A stretch of DNA of 64,000 bases from Marixanthotalea marina (GTDB lineage Bacteria > Bacteroidota > Bacteroidia > Flavobacteriales > Flavobacteriaceae): the NCBI GenBank assembly GCA_018883545.1, contig JAHLEH010000005.1:1-64000 (forward strand), in the 5' to 3' direction. Below the pieces are notes generated by a model. It worked only from the letters and a program-made list of their open reading frames with translations, did not search any database and had not been told where the DNA came from. Below are positions 26,201 through 33,960 of this stretch, piece after piece; positions within the stretch are counted from its first letter, which is position 1, and each line of letters opens with the position of its first letter. The translations under genes and the position numbers were made by a program.

Positions 26201-26420
26201 AGTTTCAGAAATAACACGTCCACGCCGTAATTTTGCCAATCCGTCCGAAAGTATGGGGGCTTCTATTACTATCAGTAAAGGTTTAAAATATAGTCATTCT
26301 AAAGGGGAAGCTCTTGCCGGTAGCGGTATTACATTGAGCAATGCTTTAAACAAAATCCATAAAGCAGGGGAGCAGGTGTCCAGTAGCTTACCAACGCCTG
26401 GGGAAGTGAATCAGTTTTAG
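23298..26420 (+). CDS. Multidomain lipoprotein with GH54-type arabinofuranosidase domain, NEW3 and lamin-tail domains
   Basis: 1040 residues. Lipobox LSSC (Cys25). Residues ~35-360 match the alpha-L-arabinofuranosidase B (GH54) catalytic domain: CVDSSCWISIIYDQSGNGND, EGPWIMSDMEAGLFSGYE and GNGSAGTFYEGIMTSGYPT. Residues ~368-455 look like an NEW3 (alpha-galactosidase-associated) Ig domain. At ~463 a lamin-tail domain begins (KINEASFSGGDNPTNQFLEL), and its second half (SIALMHGDVLMDALIYG to DTDSNCEDF) appears only at ~790-880. Between and after lie at least five short modules of the form GxxIxVxxxxGxxxGxxIxIgtGxxxE. Expected at the cell surface, cleaving arabinose side chains; T9SS domain absent. 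Confidence 0.85.
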   Translation: MNTRKSSLSTLVFLSFTLLIFLSSCKNTLARPEGPGDIYAVAGFTPTAAHSTTRALFANYDGPLYQLTRESDGETLDIGVVQPSAGDPGGYADAAAQDAFCVDSSCWISIIYDQSGNGNDLKQAPPGTFRGVAKGGFNSLPLADMAPITINGHKVYGTFIMPGSGLRNNNAVGLAINDEPEGIYMVLDGTHYSSGCCFNYGNTSTSSRAVGTGTMSTVYYGTATAWGKGEGEGPWIMSDMEAGLFSGYETKENAANPTIDSWRFVTGMVNGGGGNQWEIWGADAQTDSLINFYKGERPQSKENDTYFPMHRKGSIQLGNGGDNGNGSAGTFYEGIMTSGYPTEAVVKAVQENIAAANYNVPTVDVSRLTSFTPKSSKELTVTFTNTSSKPVSNVELTLEMPEGWPSVGAKTLSESIAPGATIETIFNISSPESVAAGYLRAKATWSDKTYETSQRIRNVLPIKINEASFSGGDNPTNQFLELYNTSTEAVDISNWMVINTPGEGAPLEMGRIPEGTTLGAGEFYLFGLAPSGLVAPVSAGDNSINVRSTEGLKLGQEIIIDTEKATISNIGTPASEKTIVFVPVSTGPWLHFPAGTTNLPVANADGFKVGDKIGIDLGGNYEVATVTEVGKAATQSNLAEPAKVGDTIIKVWRNANMSPGDTLTINTGARIELAVVKNVIKEVQRPYRGRFEGEPGEVELVAPLQKDHMLEVDVSSPGTGISFTPATRFAHKSGDAVQALGSGVTLKTGLAENHNTGAPILFSGATHVGYQGNVEANQYYGLPMSIYAGSIALMHGDVLMDALIYGSPQGNSSSRGSVATPEIAILEGDQGQGGCIAVLPGSSQGSFTDAYDPMIRSLGRYPNGQDTDSNCEDFTSQTVMTLASATSVGSKNIKLASVDGLSAGQSLVIGTGANTETVIITQVGTPGATKLTASVSSGSTSIPVDNIFGFSEGQSITIGTGSRMETVEVSEITRPRRNFANPSESMGASITISKGLKYSHSKGEALAGSGITLSNALNKIHKAGEQVSSSLPTPGEVNQF

Positions 26421-26438
26421 AATAGGATTTTAGAGTTT

Positions 26439-26500
26439 AAAATCAGCAGGATATTGCTTTTTGTGAAAAAAAGGGTTTTGTTTTGCTGATTTTTGTTTTA
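26439..26500 (+). terminator. Possible long-loop terminator after the GH54 gene
   Basis: AAAATCAGCA at 26439-26448 is the exact complement of 26484-26493, followed by a T-rich run. The 35-nt loop makes this weaker than the other terminators. The remaining gap to 26688 shows nothing recognisable. Confidence 0.4.
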
Positions 26501-26688
26501 AAAGTTTTCTTCTCCAAAGTTTGTTTTACAATGAAATCGAATATTGAGATTGGGTTGGGCGTACGAAACCAATTAATCTCAATGAGATTCATGAGCTCCT
26601 CTAAAACAATAAAAACCTAGCAAATAAACACTCTTTACACCTAGAGCAAACTAGGAGAGGAGAGGAATAGTGTGAAATGTTTGCGTAT

Positions 26689-28770
26689 TTATAGTAGTTT
26701 TTCTTTTTCTAAAGTTCTTTTGAGTTTTTTATGATTTTCCCAAAATTGCATTTCAATTTTCTCAATTGTTTCCTCATATTTTGGGTGATTTTGCAATTGC
26801 TTCAATAGAGGGTCTTCTTTGATAAACAGAAGTATCCAATATTGGAAATCATCTTGTAAACTAAATTTGTCATAAGCATTTATAGCTTTATCTTGCTTGT
26901 TTTCATAAAGATAAAGCATAGCTAAACTCGCCTCTTTGTAAATTGATTCATCTTTTTTTAAATAGTCTTTATATTTATTTAAGTATTGCTCAGCTTTCTG
27001 GGAAAATCCCATTTTATTATAAGTGTATGCAATTTTTATGTTTTCTGCAGGATACAGATCAATTTCATTGGTAGCAAGTAAATCAATATATTTTTCATAA
27101 TAAAAAAGTGCATTATTATAATCTTCTTGAAAGTAATACATTTTGGCCAATTCTTGAGTAATATCAGTACGTGTAGTGTCTTTTTTCCACTCTATTAGCA
27201 GTTTGCTCGTTAAGGTTTTTAAATCTTTATTATTAGCATAATCTATAAAATATTTTAAATATGGTGAATAAGGATTATTAGGGTTATATTTTAAAGATTC
27301 ATTGATGTATTCAAATGCTTTTTTTGCAAAACCGTTTTGTACTAAAGCATTGCTCAAGTGCAAATAGATATAGCTCTTAGCAATAGAGTCATTAGCTTCT
27401 ATATTTAGTTTAATTCCTTTTAATGCATAAGTAAGGTATTCATTTGTATCAGGAACAACTCTAGCATATAAATCAGATAAAATCAATACTACTGAAGAAG
27501 CATTGGGATTGTAATCTAGGGCTTTTTCCAAATAAGGTATCGCTAACTTAAACTCATTTATATTTAGGTAATATAGAGCTTTTGCTATGAGAGGTAATTC
27601 AGAAGTGGAATCATACAACAAGGCATTATCTGCATACTCATTTAAATTGTCTAAATATTTTTTTTCAATTTTATTTAAATCCAAATAATAGTAACAAATA
27701 GCAATCTGAGCATAAGCGTTTGCGTATTTTGAATCTTGTTCTATGGCATTCTCAAAATTTGAGATAGCTTTAAGTAATCCTGCTTCACTTTGTTCATTTT
27801 GATTTTCTAATCCCTTTAAATAATAATCGTAAGCAATGATATTTTCTGTGGGTTTTTTATCAATAAGTGCCAATTCTTTTGGCGTTACATTTGCTTCTAT
27901 AGCGAAGGCAATCTTTTTTGCAATGGTATTTTGAAGCTCGAAAACATTATCAAGTTCGTATTTGTATTGTTCAGACCAAATAGGGCTATCCTTATTGGCA
28001 TCTATTAATTGAATGCTTATAAGTACCTCATTTTCTATTTTTTGTCCACTTCCCTCAATCAAATAGTTTACTCGTAATTCATCGGCAATTTCTGAAACGG
28101 TTTTAGGGGTGTTTCTATATTTTTCTGTAGAAGTTCTACTAACAACTCTTAAATCTTTAATTTTCTGAAGATTATTAAGTGAAGATTCCATAACTCCATT
28201 AATAAAATATAAATTAGAATTGTCTTCGCTTAGATTTTTAAAAGGTAAAAATGCCACTGACTTATCTTTATTTGCTTTAGATTGAAAAGAAGTGAATTGG
28301 TCTTTAAAAAAGTAAATAATAGCAATGATTGATATGGTTGTAATTGCTATAATATATTTATTAACTTTTTTGTTTTTTATACCAGTTTCTTTCGTTTCTT
28401 TTTCATTTTTTTGTTCTACATTCCATTCTTCTTCTTTTTTGGTTTTTGTTTCACCAGGAGGATAGCCATAATATTCACGATAGCATTTTGTAAAATAAGA
28501 AGGATTGCTAAAACCAACTTCAAATGCAATTTCTGAAGCAGTATATTCAGTTTCTAATAATAACTCTGCCGCTTTCTGCAAACGTATTTCTCTGATATAC
28601 TGACTGGCAGACAAATTGGTTTGCTTTTTTATTTTTCTAAGTAAACTAGAACGGCTCGTATTCATTTTATCTGCCAACTCAGAAACACCAAATTGTTCGT
28701 TGGAAATATTGTCCAAAACTATGGATTTAGCTTCGGATAAAAATGAATTTGAAGTATTGTTTATTGCCAT
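26689..28770 (-). CDS. Membrane-spanning AraC-HTH / TPR one-component regulator
   Basis: 693 residues. An N-terminal AraC-type double HTH (about 25-108; EIRLQKAAELLLETEYTASE, GFSNPSYFTKCYREYYGYPP) is followed by a charged linker and one TM helix (~138-155). Next is a TolB-N/FlgO-like domain (~170-290; SVAFLPFKNLSEDNSNLYF, LRVNYLIEGSGQ), then about ten TPR-like helical repeats to the C-terminus. DNA binding should be cytosolic and the TPR part periplasmic, so it may sense an envelope signal directly. It is divergent from a four-gene operon, with four tandem direct repeats between them. Confidence 0.88.
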   Translation of the reverse strand: MAINNTSNSFLSEAKSIVLDNISNEQFGVSELADKMNTSRSSLLRKIKKQTNLSASQYIREIRLQKAAELLLETEYTASEIAFEVGFSNPSYFTKCYREYYGYPPGETKTKKEEEWNVEQKNEKETKETGIKNKKVNKYIIAITTISIIAIIYFFKDQFTSFQSKANKDKSVAFLPFKNLSEDNSNLYFINGVMESSLNNLQKIKDLRVVSRTSTEKYRNTPKTVSEIADELRVNYLIEGSGQKIENEVLISIQLIDANKDSPIWSEQYKYELDNVFELQNTIAKKIAFAIEANVTPKELALIDKKPTENIIAYDYYLKGLENQNEQSEAGLLKAISNFENAIEQDSKYANAYAQIAICYYYLDLNKIEKKYLDNLNEYADNALLYDSTSELPLIAKALYYLNINEFKLAIPYLEKALDYNPNASSVVLILSDLYARVVPDTNEYLTYALKGIKLNIEANDSIAKSYIYLHLSNALVQNGFAKKAFEYINESLKYNPNNPYSPYLKYFIDYANNKDLKTLTSKLLIEWKKDTTRTDITQELAKMYYFQEDYNNALFYYEKYIDLLATNEIDLYPAENIKIAYTYNKMGFSQKAEQYLNKYKDYLKKDESIYKEASLAMLYLYENKQDKAINAYDKFSLQDDFQYWILLFIKEDPLLKQLQNHPKYEETIEKIEMQFWENHKKLKRTLEKEKLL

Positions 28771-28847
28771 TTGTTAGAGTAACAGCAACGAAGATAAGTA
28801 AAATTTAAACACTCGTTTTAAATCAGCTTTTTCTGATTTTATCATGA

Positions 28848-28928
28848 CTTGCGCCATAATTTACAGTCTTGCTCCATAATTTATAGCCTTGCGTAAAACT
28901 TCATAACTCTTGATTCATAACTATTTAC
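28848..28928. promoter_or_regulatory. Four tandem direct repeats, candidate AraC-type operator
   Basis: Repeats start at 28848, 28868, 28888 and 28909, each headed CTTG: CTTGCGCCATAATTTACAGT, CTTGCTCCATAATTTATAGC, then two more diverged copies (CTTGCGTAAAACTTCATAAC, CTTGATTCATAACTATTTAC). The 20-21-bp period is two helical turns, as expected for AraC-family dimers or tetramers. A CATCTTTG near -7 match at 28949-28956 follows directly, before the ankyrin gene start at 28997. Target of the divergent regulator is inferred from position. Confidence 0.65.
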
Positions 28929-28996
28929 TGTTGCTTCAACATTGACCGCATCTTTGTATCATCAAATCGAAACAATAATTCTTAAAATTTAAAATC

Positions 28997-29581
28997 ATGA
29001 AAAAATCAATTAAAATTCAAGTAAAACATTTAGCTATTATATGTACGATAGCAATTTCGTTAAAATCATGTTTTCAAAAAAATGAAACTAAAAAAACAAC
29101 AGCTATTTCAGAAAAGAAAATAGCTAAACCAAGTCAAGATATTCATGAAGCGATAATCATGAATAATTTCGAGGTTGTAAAACGACATATTGAAGAGGGT
29201 TCAGATATTAATAAAATAGAAGCCATGAGTGGTTCTACACCATTATTAACAGCAGTAACATTTAACAGACCAAAAATTGTAGCTGAGTTATTAAAAGTAA
29301 AAGTTGATTTATCTATTAAAAATAATGATGGTTCTACAGTATTGCATACTGCAGCGTTTTTTGGAAGGATAGAAATGGTAAAAATGTTGTTAGATGCTGG
29401 AGCAGATAAAACAATAAAAAACAATTTTGGGGCAACACCTAGAGAAACTGTATTAGGTGATTTTTCAGAAATAAAACCTTTTTATGAAATGCTTATAAAG
29501 CAATTACAACCAATGGGCTTTACTCTAGATCTTGCAGAAGTAGAAAAGGCAAGACCAGTTATAGCTATGATGTTGCAATAA
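28997..29581 (+). CDS. Ankyrin-repeat lipoprotein
   Basis: 194 residues. Signal sequence ending SLKSC (lipobox-like), a Lys-rich linker, then about four ankyrin repeats at ~48-170 (GSTPLLTAVTFNRPKIVAELL, GSTVLHTAAFFGRIEMVKML, KNNFGATPRETVL). Likely periplasmic or outer-membrane tethered and used for protein binding. First gene of a plus-strand operon downstream of the tandem-repeat operator. Confidence 0.85.
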   Translation: MKKSIKIQVKHLAIICTIAISLKSCFQKNETKKTTAISEKKIAKPSQDIHEAIIMNNFEVVKRHIEEGSDINKIEAMSGSTPLLTAVTFNRPKIVAELLKVKVDLSIKNNDGSTVLHTAAFFGRIEMVKMLLDAGADKTIKNNFGATPRETVLGDFSEIKPFYEMLIKQLQPMGFTLDLAEVEKARPVIAMMLQ

Positions 29582-29611
29582 AAGTTAATAAACCAATCTT
29601 AATTCTATATT

Positions 29612-30709
29612 ATGAAAACTGAGAGACGATACGACATCGATTGGCTAAGGGTTATAGCCATAGTACTTCTGTTAATATATCATATTGCAATTGTGTTTCA
29701 ACCTTGGGCTATGCTTATAGCCTTCATTAGAAGTGACGAAACCTCGATTGCTTTATGGCAACCAATGACCATGTTAAATGTATGGAGAATACCAATACTT
29801 TTTTATGTCTCTGGTATGGGTGTATATTTTGCTTTAAGAAAACGTAATAATATAGAATTACTTAAAGAACGCGCAAGAAGAATATTAGTGCCATTTTTGT
29901 TTGGTTTTGTGGCTTTAACTCCATTGCATATGTATGTCTTTCAAGATTATTATAATACGCCTTTAAGTTACTATCCTCATATGGGACACCTATGGTTTTT
30001 AGGAAATATTTTTATGTATGTACTTGTAGGTCTTCCTATTTTTTACGGAATAAAAAAAGGGTTATTTTCAAAACTAATATCTTTTTTAACGCGATTATTC
30101 AATAATCCGTTAGGGTTATTATCTGTGAATGTGTTTTTTGTTGCAGAAGTATTACTATTTCAGCCAAAACCTTTTGCAATGTATGCGCAAACCTGGCATG
30201 GTTTTGCTATTGGCTTGTTGGCATTCTTTTTTGGCTTTATTTTTATGAATACAGGAAAAGTATTTTGGAATACAGTAAAACAATGGAAATGGTTTTTTCT
30301 GGGATTGGCGGCTATTTTATATACAGTAAGATATGTAATCTACGCTGCTGAAGGACCTTTGTACTTAACTGCTATTGAAAGTAATAGTTGGATTTTTTCA
30401 ATATTCGGATTTTGTTACCAATACCTTAACAAACCAAGTAAAACGTTATCATATTTAAGTAAAGCAGCATATCCTGTATACATTATACATATGATGGTTC
30501 TGTATTTGGCTGCAAAATTGATATTGCCATTACACTTACCTGCACTAATGGCGTTCACTCTAATAACATTTATTACATTTATTGGATGCTATTTACTTTA
30601 TGAATTTGTGATAAGAAGAATACCTGTTCTTAGACTATTGTTTGGCTTAAACTGGAAAGTAAAGGCGAAAGAAGGAAACAGCAAAAAAGTCATCATAAAT
30701 AAAGTGTAA
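29612..30709 (+). CDS. Acyltransferase-3 family membrane protein
   Basis: 365 residues, about ten TM helices. N-terminal RRYDIDWLRVIAIVLLLIYH with the catalytic-type His, then FYVSGMGVYFALRKR and RARRILVPFLFGF, characteristic of Acyl_transf_3 and OpgC/MdoC relatives. The family transfers acetyl or succinyl groups to sugars or glycans across the inner membrane. Lies 30 bp after the ankyrin gene. Confidence 0.88.
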   Translation: MKTERRYDIDWLRVIAIVLLLIYHIAIVFQPWAMLIAFIRSDETSIALWQPMTMLNVWRIPILFYVSGMGVYFALRKRNNIELLKERARRILVPFLFGFVALTPLHMYVFQDYYNTPLSYYPHMGHLWFLGNIFMYVLVGLPIFYGIKKGLFSKLISFLTRLFNNPLGLLSVNVFFVAEVLLFQPKPFAMYAQTWHGFAIGLLAFFFGFIFMNTGKVFWNTVKQWKWFFLGLAAILYTVRYVIYAAEGPLYLTAIESNSWIFSIFGFCYQYLNKPSKTLSYLSKAAYPVYIIHMMVLYLAAKLILPLHLPALMAFTLITFITFIGCYLLYEFVIRRIPVLRLLFGLNWKVKAKEGNSKKVIINKV

Positions 30710-30777
30710 AAAACTATTTCAATTCTATTTCTAAAAGTAGAACTTTATATATTCTAACTCTAATTAACTTAGAAATT

Positions 30778-31803
30778 ATGAACAAAAAAAAATCAAAAAA
30801 TATGTTAAGAGCTATATTAATAATTGGGTCATTAGCTTCATTATTCTTTGTGCCCTGGATTTTGGTTAAAGCGTGGATTTTACCTTTGCCTAATTCAGTT
30901 CAAGCGCAATTAGACCAAGCAGTAGATCACGGATTTGAAGGCGTTGTTGTTTATGTAGATCAAGCTGGTAAAAGCTCAAAAAAGTACGCTTCAGGTTGGC
31001 ACAATAAAGAAAACAAAATACCTGCAAAACCAAACGCACTTTATAAGATTGCAAGCATAAGCAAACTATATGATGCAGTTGCTGTTACTAAATTGGTAAG
31101 TAATGGAAAACTTTCATTGGATAAAACACTTGCTGATTATTTACCAGAGCTTATTGGTAAAATAGAATATGCAGAAACAATCACTTTAAGGTTAATGGTT
31201 CAACATAGAAGTGGTATTCCAAATTTTACAGACGCACCAAGCTTTTGGGCAGAACCAACAGGAACATACGAAGAAAGTTTGTCACTTATTGAAGGGCAAC
31301 CTGCCAATTTTAAACCTGGTAAAAAATATGAATATTGCAACACCAACTATCTGTTGATAAATAAAATAATGGATAATGTTTTGGGATATCCTAATTTTCA
31401 ATTCATTCAAGAAGAGATTTTAAGACCATTAAAACTTAAAAATACTTTTGGTTCACTTAACGATGTTGATATAAACAATGTTATGAGTGGTTACCATTTA
31501 GGATACCCTCATGATTTAAAAACAAACGATTACGGTATGCACGCTACGGCAGAAGATGTGGGGAGATTTTTGAGAGCATTGAACGACGGGACATTATTTA
31601 AAAACGGAGAGCGAGAAATTTATACTTCTATTTATGAATACGAACATTCAGGTTGGGTTCCAGGATATCAGAGTTTTGCCAAATATTATGGAGATATCGA
31701 TGCGGTTGTTGTTTGTTTTTATAGTACAACAGACCCCAAATTACTCAATTGGAACTTATCCGAAATAATAAATAATAGAATTTATAAAATTATTCAAGAT
31801 TAG
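30778..31803 (+). CDS. Serine hydrolase, beta-lactamase/DD-peptidase class C fold
   Basis: 341 residues. N-terminal membrane anchor (ILIIGSLASLFFVPWILV), then a penicillin-binding/class C fold: SxxK in KIASISKLYD, YxN in YEYCNTNYLL, and HxG in YEHSGWVPGYQS near the C-terminus. It would act on an ester or peptide substrate in the periplasm. In this operon it could remove what the adjacent acyltransferase adds; that is inference. Confidence 0.85.
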   Translation: MNKKKSKNMLRAILIIGSLASLFFVPWILVKAWILPLPNSVQAQLDQAVDHGFEGVVVYVDQAGKSSKKYASGWHNKENKIPAKPNALYKIASISKLYDAVAVTKLVSNGKLSLDKTLADYLPELIGKIEYAETITLRLMVQHRSGIPNFTDAPSFWAEPTGTYEESLSLIEGQPANFKPGKKYEYCNTNYLLINKIMDNVLGYPNFQFIQEEILRPLKLKNTFGSLNDVDINNVMSGYHLGYPHDLKTNDYGMHATAEDVGRFLRALNDGTLFKNGEREIYTSIYEYEHSGWVPGYQSFAKYYGDIDAVVVCFYSTTDPKLLNWNLSEIINNRIYKIIQD

Positions 31804-31826
31804 AATATTCAATAACAAACTTTAAA

Positions 31827-32744
31827 ATGCTTTTTAATAAAATGAAAAAAAATCCAGTAGTATTACTTATAACTCTAATTCTAAACATGTTTTTTTTAGT
31901 TTCATGCTCAACAGATGAAGGTAATACAAACAGCAATATTTATTTAGAAATACCCGATGCTAGTTTTGAAGCTATATTGATTGAACTAGGTATAGACTCA
32001 GATGGAGAGATTAATAAACAAATGCTAAAAGCAGATGCTAATACCATCGGAGAATTAGATTTAGCTACTTTAGCGCATGGAGCTATTTCTGATATGTCTG
32101 GTATTGAGGGTTTTGTTAGCCTAAAAAAACTGAGTGCCTATCAACATAATATAGAGCAGATAGATTTGAGTTTTAATGTTCTTTTAGATTCTGTATATCT
32201 TGCAGGTAACTATATTTCAAGTATTGATGTAAGTAATAATATTAATCTAGAATTATTAGATTTATCGGCTAATAACCTTGTATCTGTTGAAGGGGTAACT
32301 AATTTAAAAAAATTAAAAACATTGAACCTATCTTTTAATTACCTCGAAGAAATAAGCATTAACAACCCATTGTTAAAAATTTTGCACATTAGCCATAATG
32401 ATTTAACATCAATTAATATCACAGATGCCATTAACCTTAAAAACCTATTGTTAACTACAAACAAGCTCCAAAATTTAGATGTTTCCGCAAATTTAAATTT
32501 AGAAACTTTATTGGTGTCAGATAACCAATTGGAAAGTATCAATCTTACGGAGAATAGTAGTTTAACACATTTGTATATCACCAGTAATTTACTAACAAAT
32601 TTAGATGTTAGTAGTAATATCAATCTTGTAGATTTGAAGGTAGATAGAAACCCCAATTTAAGTTGTATTAAAATAAACAGTGGTCATAACATACCAATGG
32701 TATCATTAGCTGCTTACCAAGAATTAAATGCTTCTTGTAATTAA
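31827..32744 (+). CDS. Leucine-rich-repeat lipoprotein
   Basis: 305 residues. Signal sequence with lipobox LVSC, a short N-cap (IPDASFEAILIELGIDSDG) and about nine LRRs of ~21 residues (LDLSANNLVSVEG, LLVSDNQLESINLTENSS, LDVSSNINLVDLKVDRNP). Bacteroidota internalin-like architecture, surface protein binding. Start could be ATG 31827 or the ATG five codons later. Last gene of the operon; no clear terminator seen. Confidence 0.87.
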   Translation: MLFNKMKKNPVVLLITLILNMFFLVSCSTDEGNTNSNIYLEIPDASFEAILIELGIDSDGEINKQMLKADANTIGELDLATLAHGAISDMSGIEGFVSLKKLSAYQHNIEQIDLSFNVLLDSVYLAGNYISSIDVSNNINLELLDLSANNLVSVEGVTNLKKLKTLNLSFNYLEEISINNPLLKILHISHNDLTSINITDAINLKNLLLTTNKLQNLDVSANLNLETLLVSDNQLESINLTENSSLTHLYITSNLLTNLDVSSNINLVDLKVDRNPNLSCIKINSGHNIPMVSLAAYQELNASCN

Positions 32745-32980
32745 CTGTGGAATTTAACTTATACACTAATTAATTAAAGACTGAAAATATTTTGCGCCTA
32801 TCTGTACTATAATTTACATTATGTAAAATAATATTATCGAAAGTGCAATAAAAGTATGTCGACTTATTACCCACTATTTTTTATTATAAAACTACATTAA
32901 AACTTTGTTAATTGGTTTGCTAATATTTTTATAACCTCTGTTAAACTGTATATTTGTAACTCAATTACTGGCTCCAAACA

Positions 32981-33598
32981 ATGAAACCAAAAACAAAATC
33001 CAATACAGGTAAATCGCGTTCTAGACTATTGCACCAGTATTATCAATACACGGGGTTTTACGCTTTTGTGTGGAAAAGTATTTTAAAGGCATTGCCTGCC
33101 ATTATTGTTCTGGTTGCTGCTGTTTACATTTTCAATCACTTTTTTAATATTAATGGTCTATTGGTGCAAATGACCGAAACACTACCAGCTTGGGGTGTTT
33201 TAAGTGTGTTTTTCGCGTCAGAAACCCTATTGGGACTAATACCACCAGAAATTTTTATTGCTTGGGCCGCTAAAATGTACAGTCCGTGGTTGTTTCTTAG
33301 TATTCTAGGCTTTTTATCGTATTTCGGTGGGCTCATTTCTTATTGGATTGGTGTGGCCATTACCAAAATACCTAAAGTCCATAACTATATGGAAGTTAAA
33401 ATGGCTAAACAGCTTAAAAACTCTAAAAAATGGGGTGGTTTTCTTATTGTGGTTGGTGCCATGCTCCCCTTGCCCTTTTCCATTTCGTGTTTGGCTGCTG
33501 GCATCATTAAGTTTCCTTTTAAAAGTGTGATGGCTTTTGGGTCTTTACGTTTGCTTCGCTTTTTGATATACGGACTCATAATTTTCCATGTGTTCTAA
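32981..33598 (+). CDS. VTT/DedA-like membrane protein
   Basis: 205 residues with five to six TM segments. SNARE-associated/VTT motif region GLIPPEIFIAWAAK and the re-entrant GAMLPLPFSISCLAAGIIKFPF are visible. DedA/VTT relatives act in lipid scrambling or envelope homeostasis. Basic N-terminus KSRSRLLHQYYQ. The 236-bp gap before it has a TATATTTG element at 32949-32956. Confidence 0.8.
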   Translation: MKPKTKSNTGKSRSRLLHQYYQYTGFYAFVWKSILKALPAIIVLVAAVYIFNHFFNINGLLVQMTETLPAWGVLSVFFASETLLGLIPPEIFIAWAAKMYSPWLFLSILGFLSYFGGLISYWIGVAITKIPKVHNYMEVKMAKQLKNSKKWGGFLIVVGAMLPLPFSISCLAAGIIKFPFKSVMAFGSLRLLRFLIYGLIIFHVF

Positions 33599-33663
33599 AA
33601 AAGAACGTATTCCATCGTTATTTAATCTCTGAATTGTATTTTTGTACTCTTAAAATTTAATCC

Positions 33664-33960
33664 ATGCTGTCTTTAGTAAACATTTTTAGAATTGTAGCCT
33701 TATTAGAAGGTATCTCATATATTTTGTTGTTGTTTATTGCCACACCCATAAAATATTTGGCGGACGATCCACAATATGTAAAACTGTTGGGGATGCCCCA
33801 CGGTATTTTATTTATTCTGTATATAGTGTTGGCATTCATGTTGAAGAGCGAACTTAAGTGGTCAACCAATATATTTGCACGTATTTTATTGGCTGCCATT
33901 ATTCCGTTCGGTACATTTTTTATAGGTAAATACTATTTAAAATCCACTTCAAATGGATAA
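33664..33960 (+). CDS. DUF3817 membrane protein
   Basis: 98 residues, three TM helices, with the DUF3817 pattern RIVALLEGISYILLLFIATP, KLLGMPHGILFILYIVLA and GTFFIGKYYLK. Inner membrane; function unknown. A TATTTTTG element at 33637-33644 precedes it. Its stop overlaps the MscS-family start by 8 bp. Confidence 0.88.
   Translation: MLSLVNIFRIVALLEGISYILLLFIATPIKYLADDPQYVKLLGMPHGILFILYIVLAFMLKSELKWSTNIFARILLAAIIPFGTFFIGKYYLKSTSNG

Noticed and set aside
28848-28928. Short tandem repeats considered as a CRISPR array
   Set aside because: Units abut with no spacers, copies diverge, and no cas genes are present; an AraC operator explains them better.
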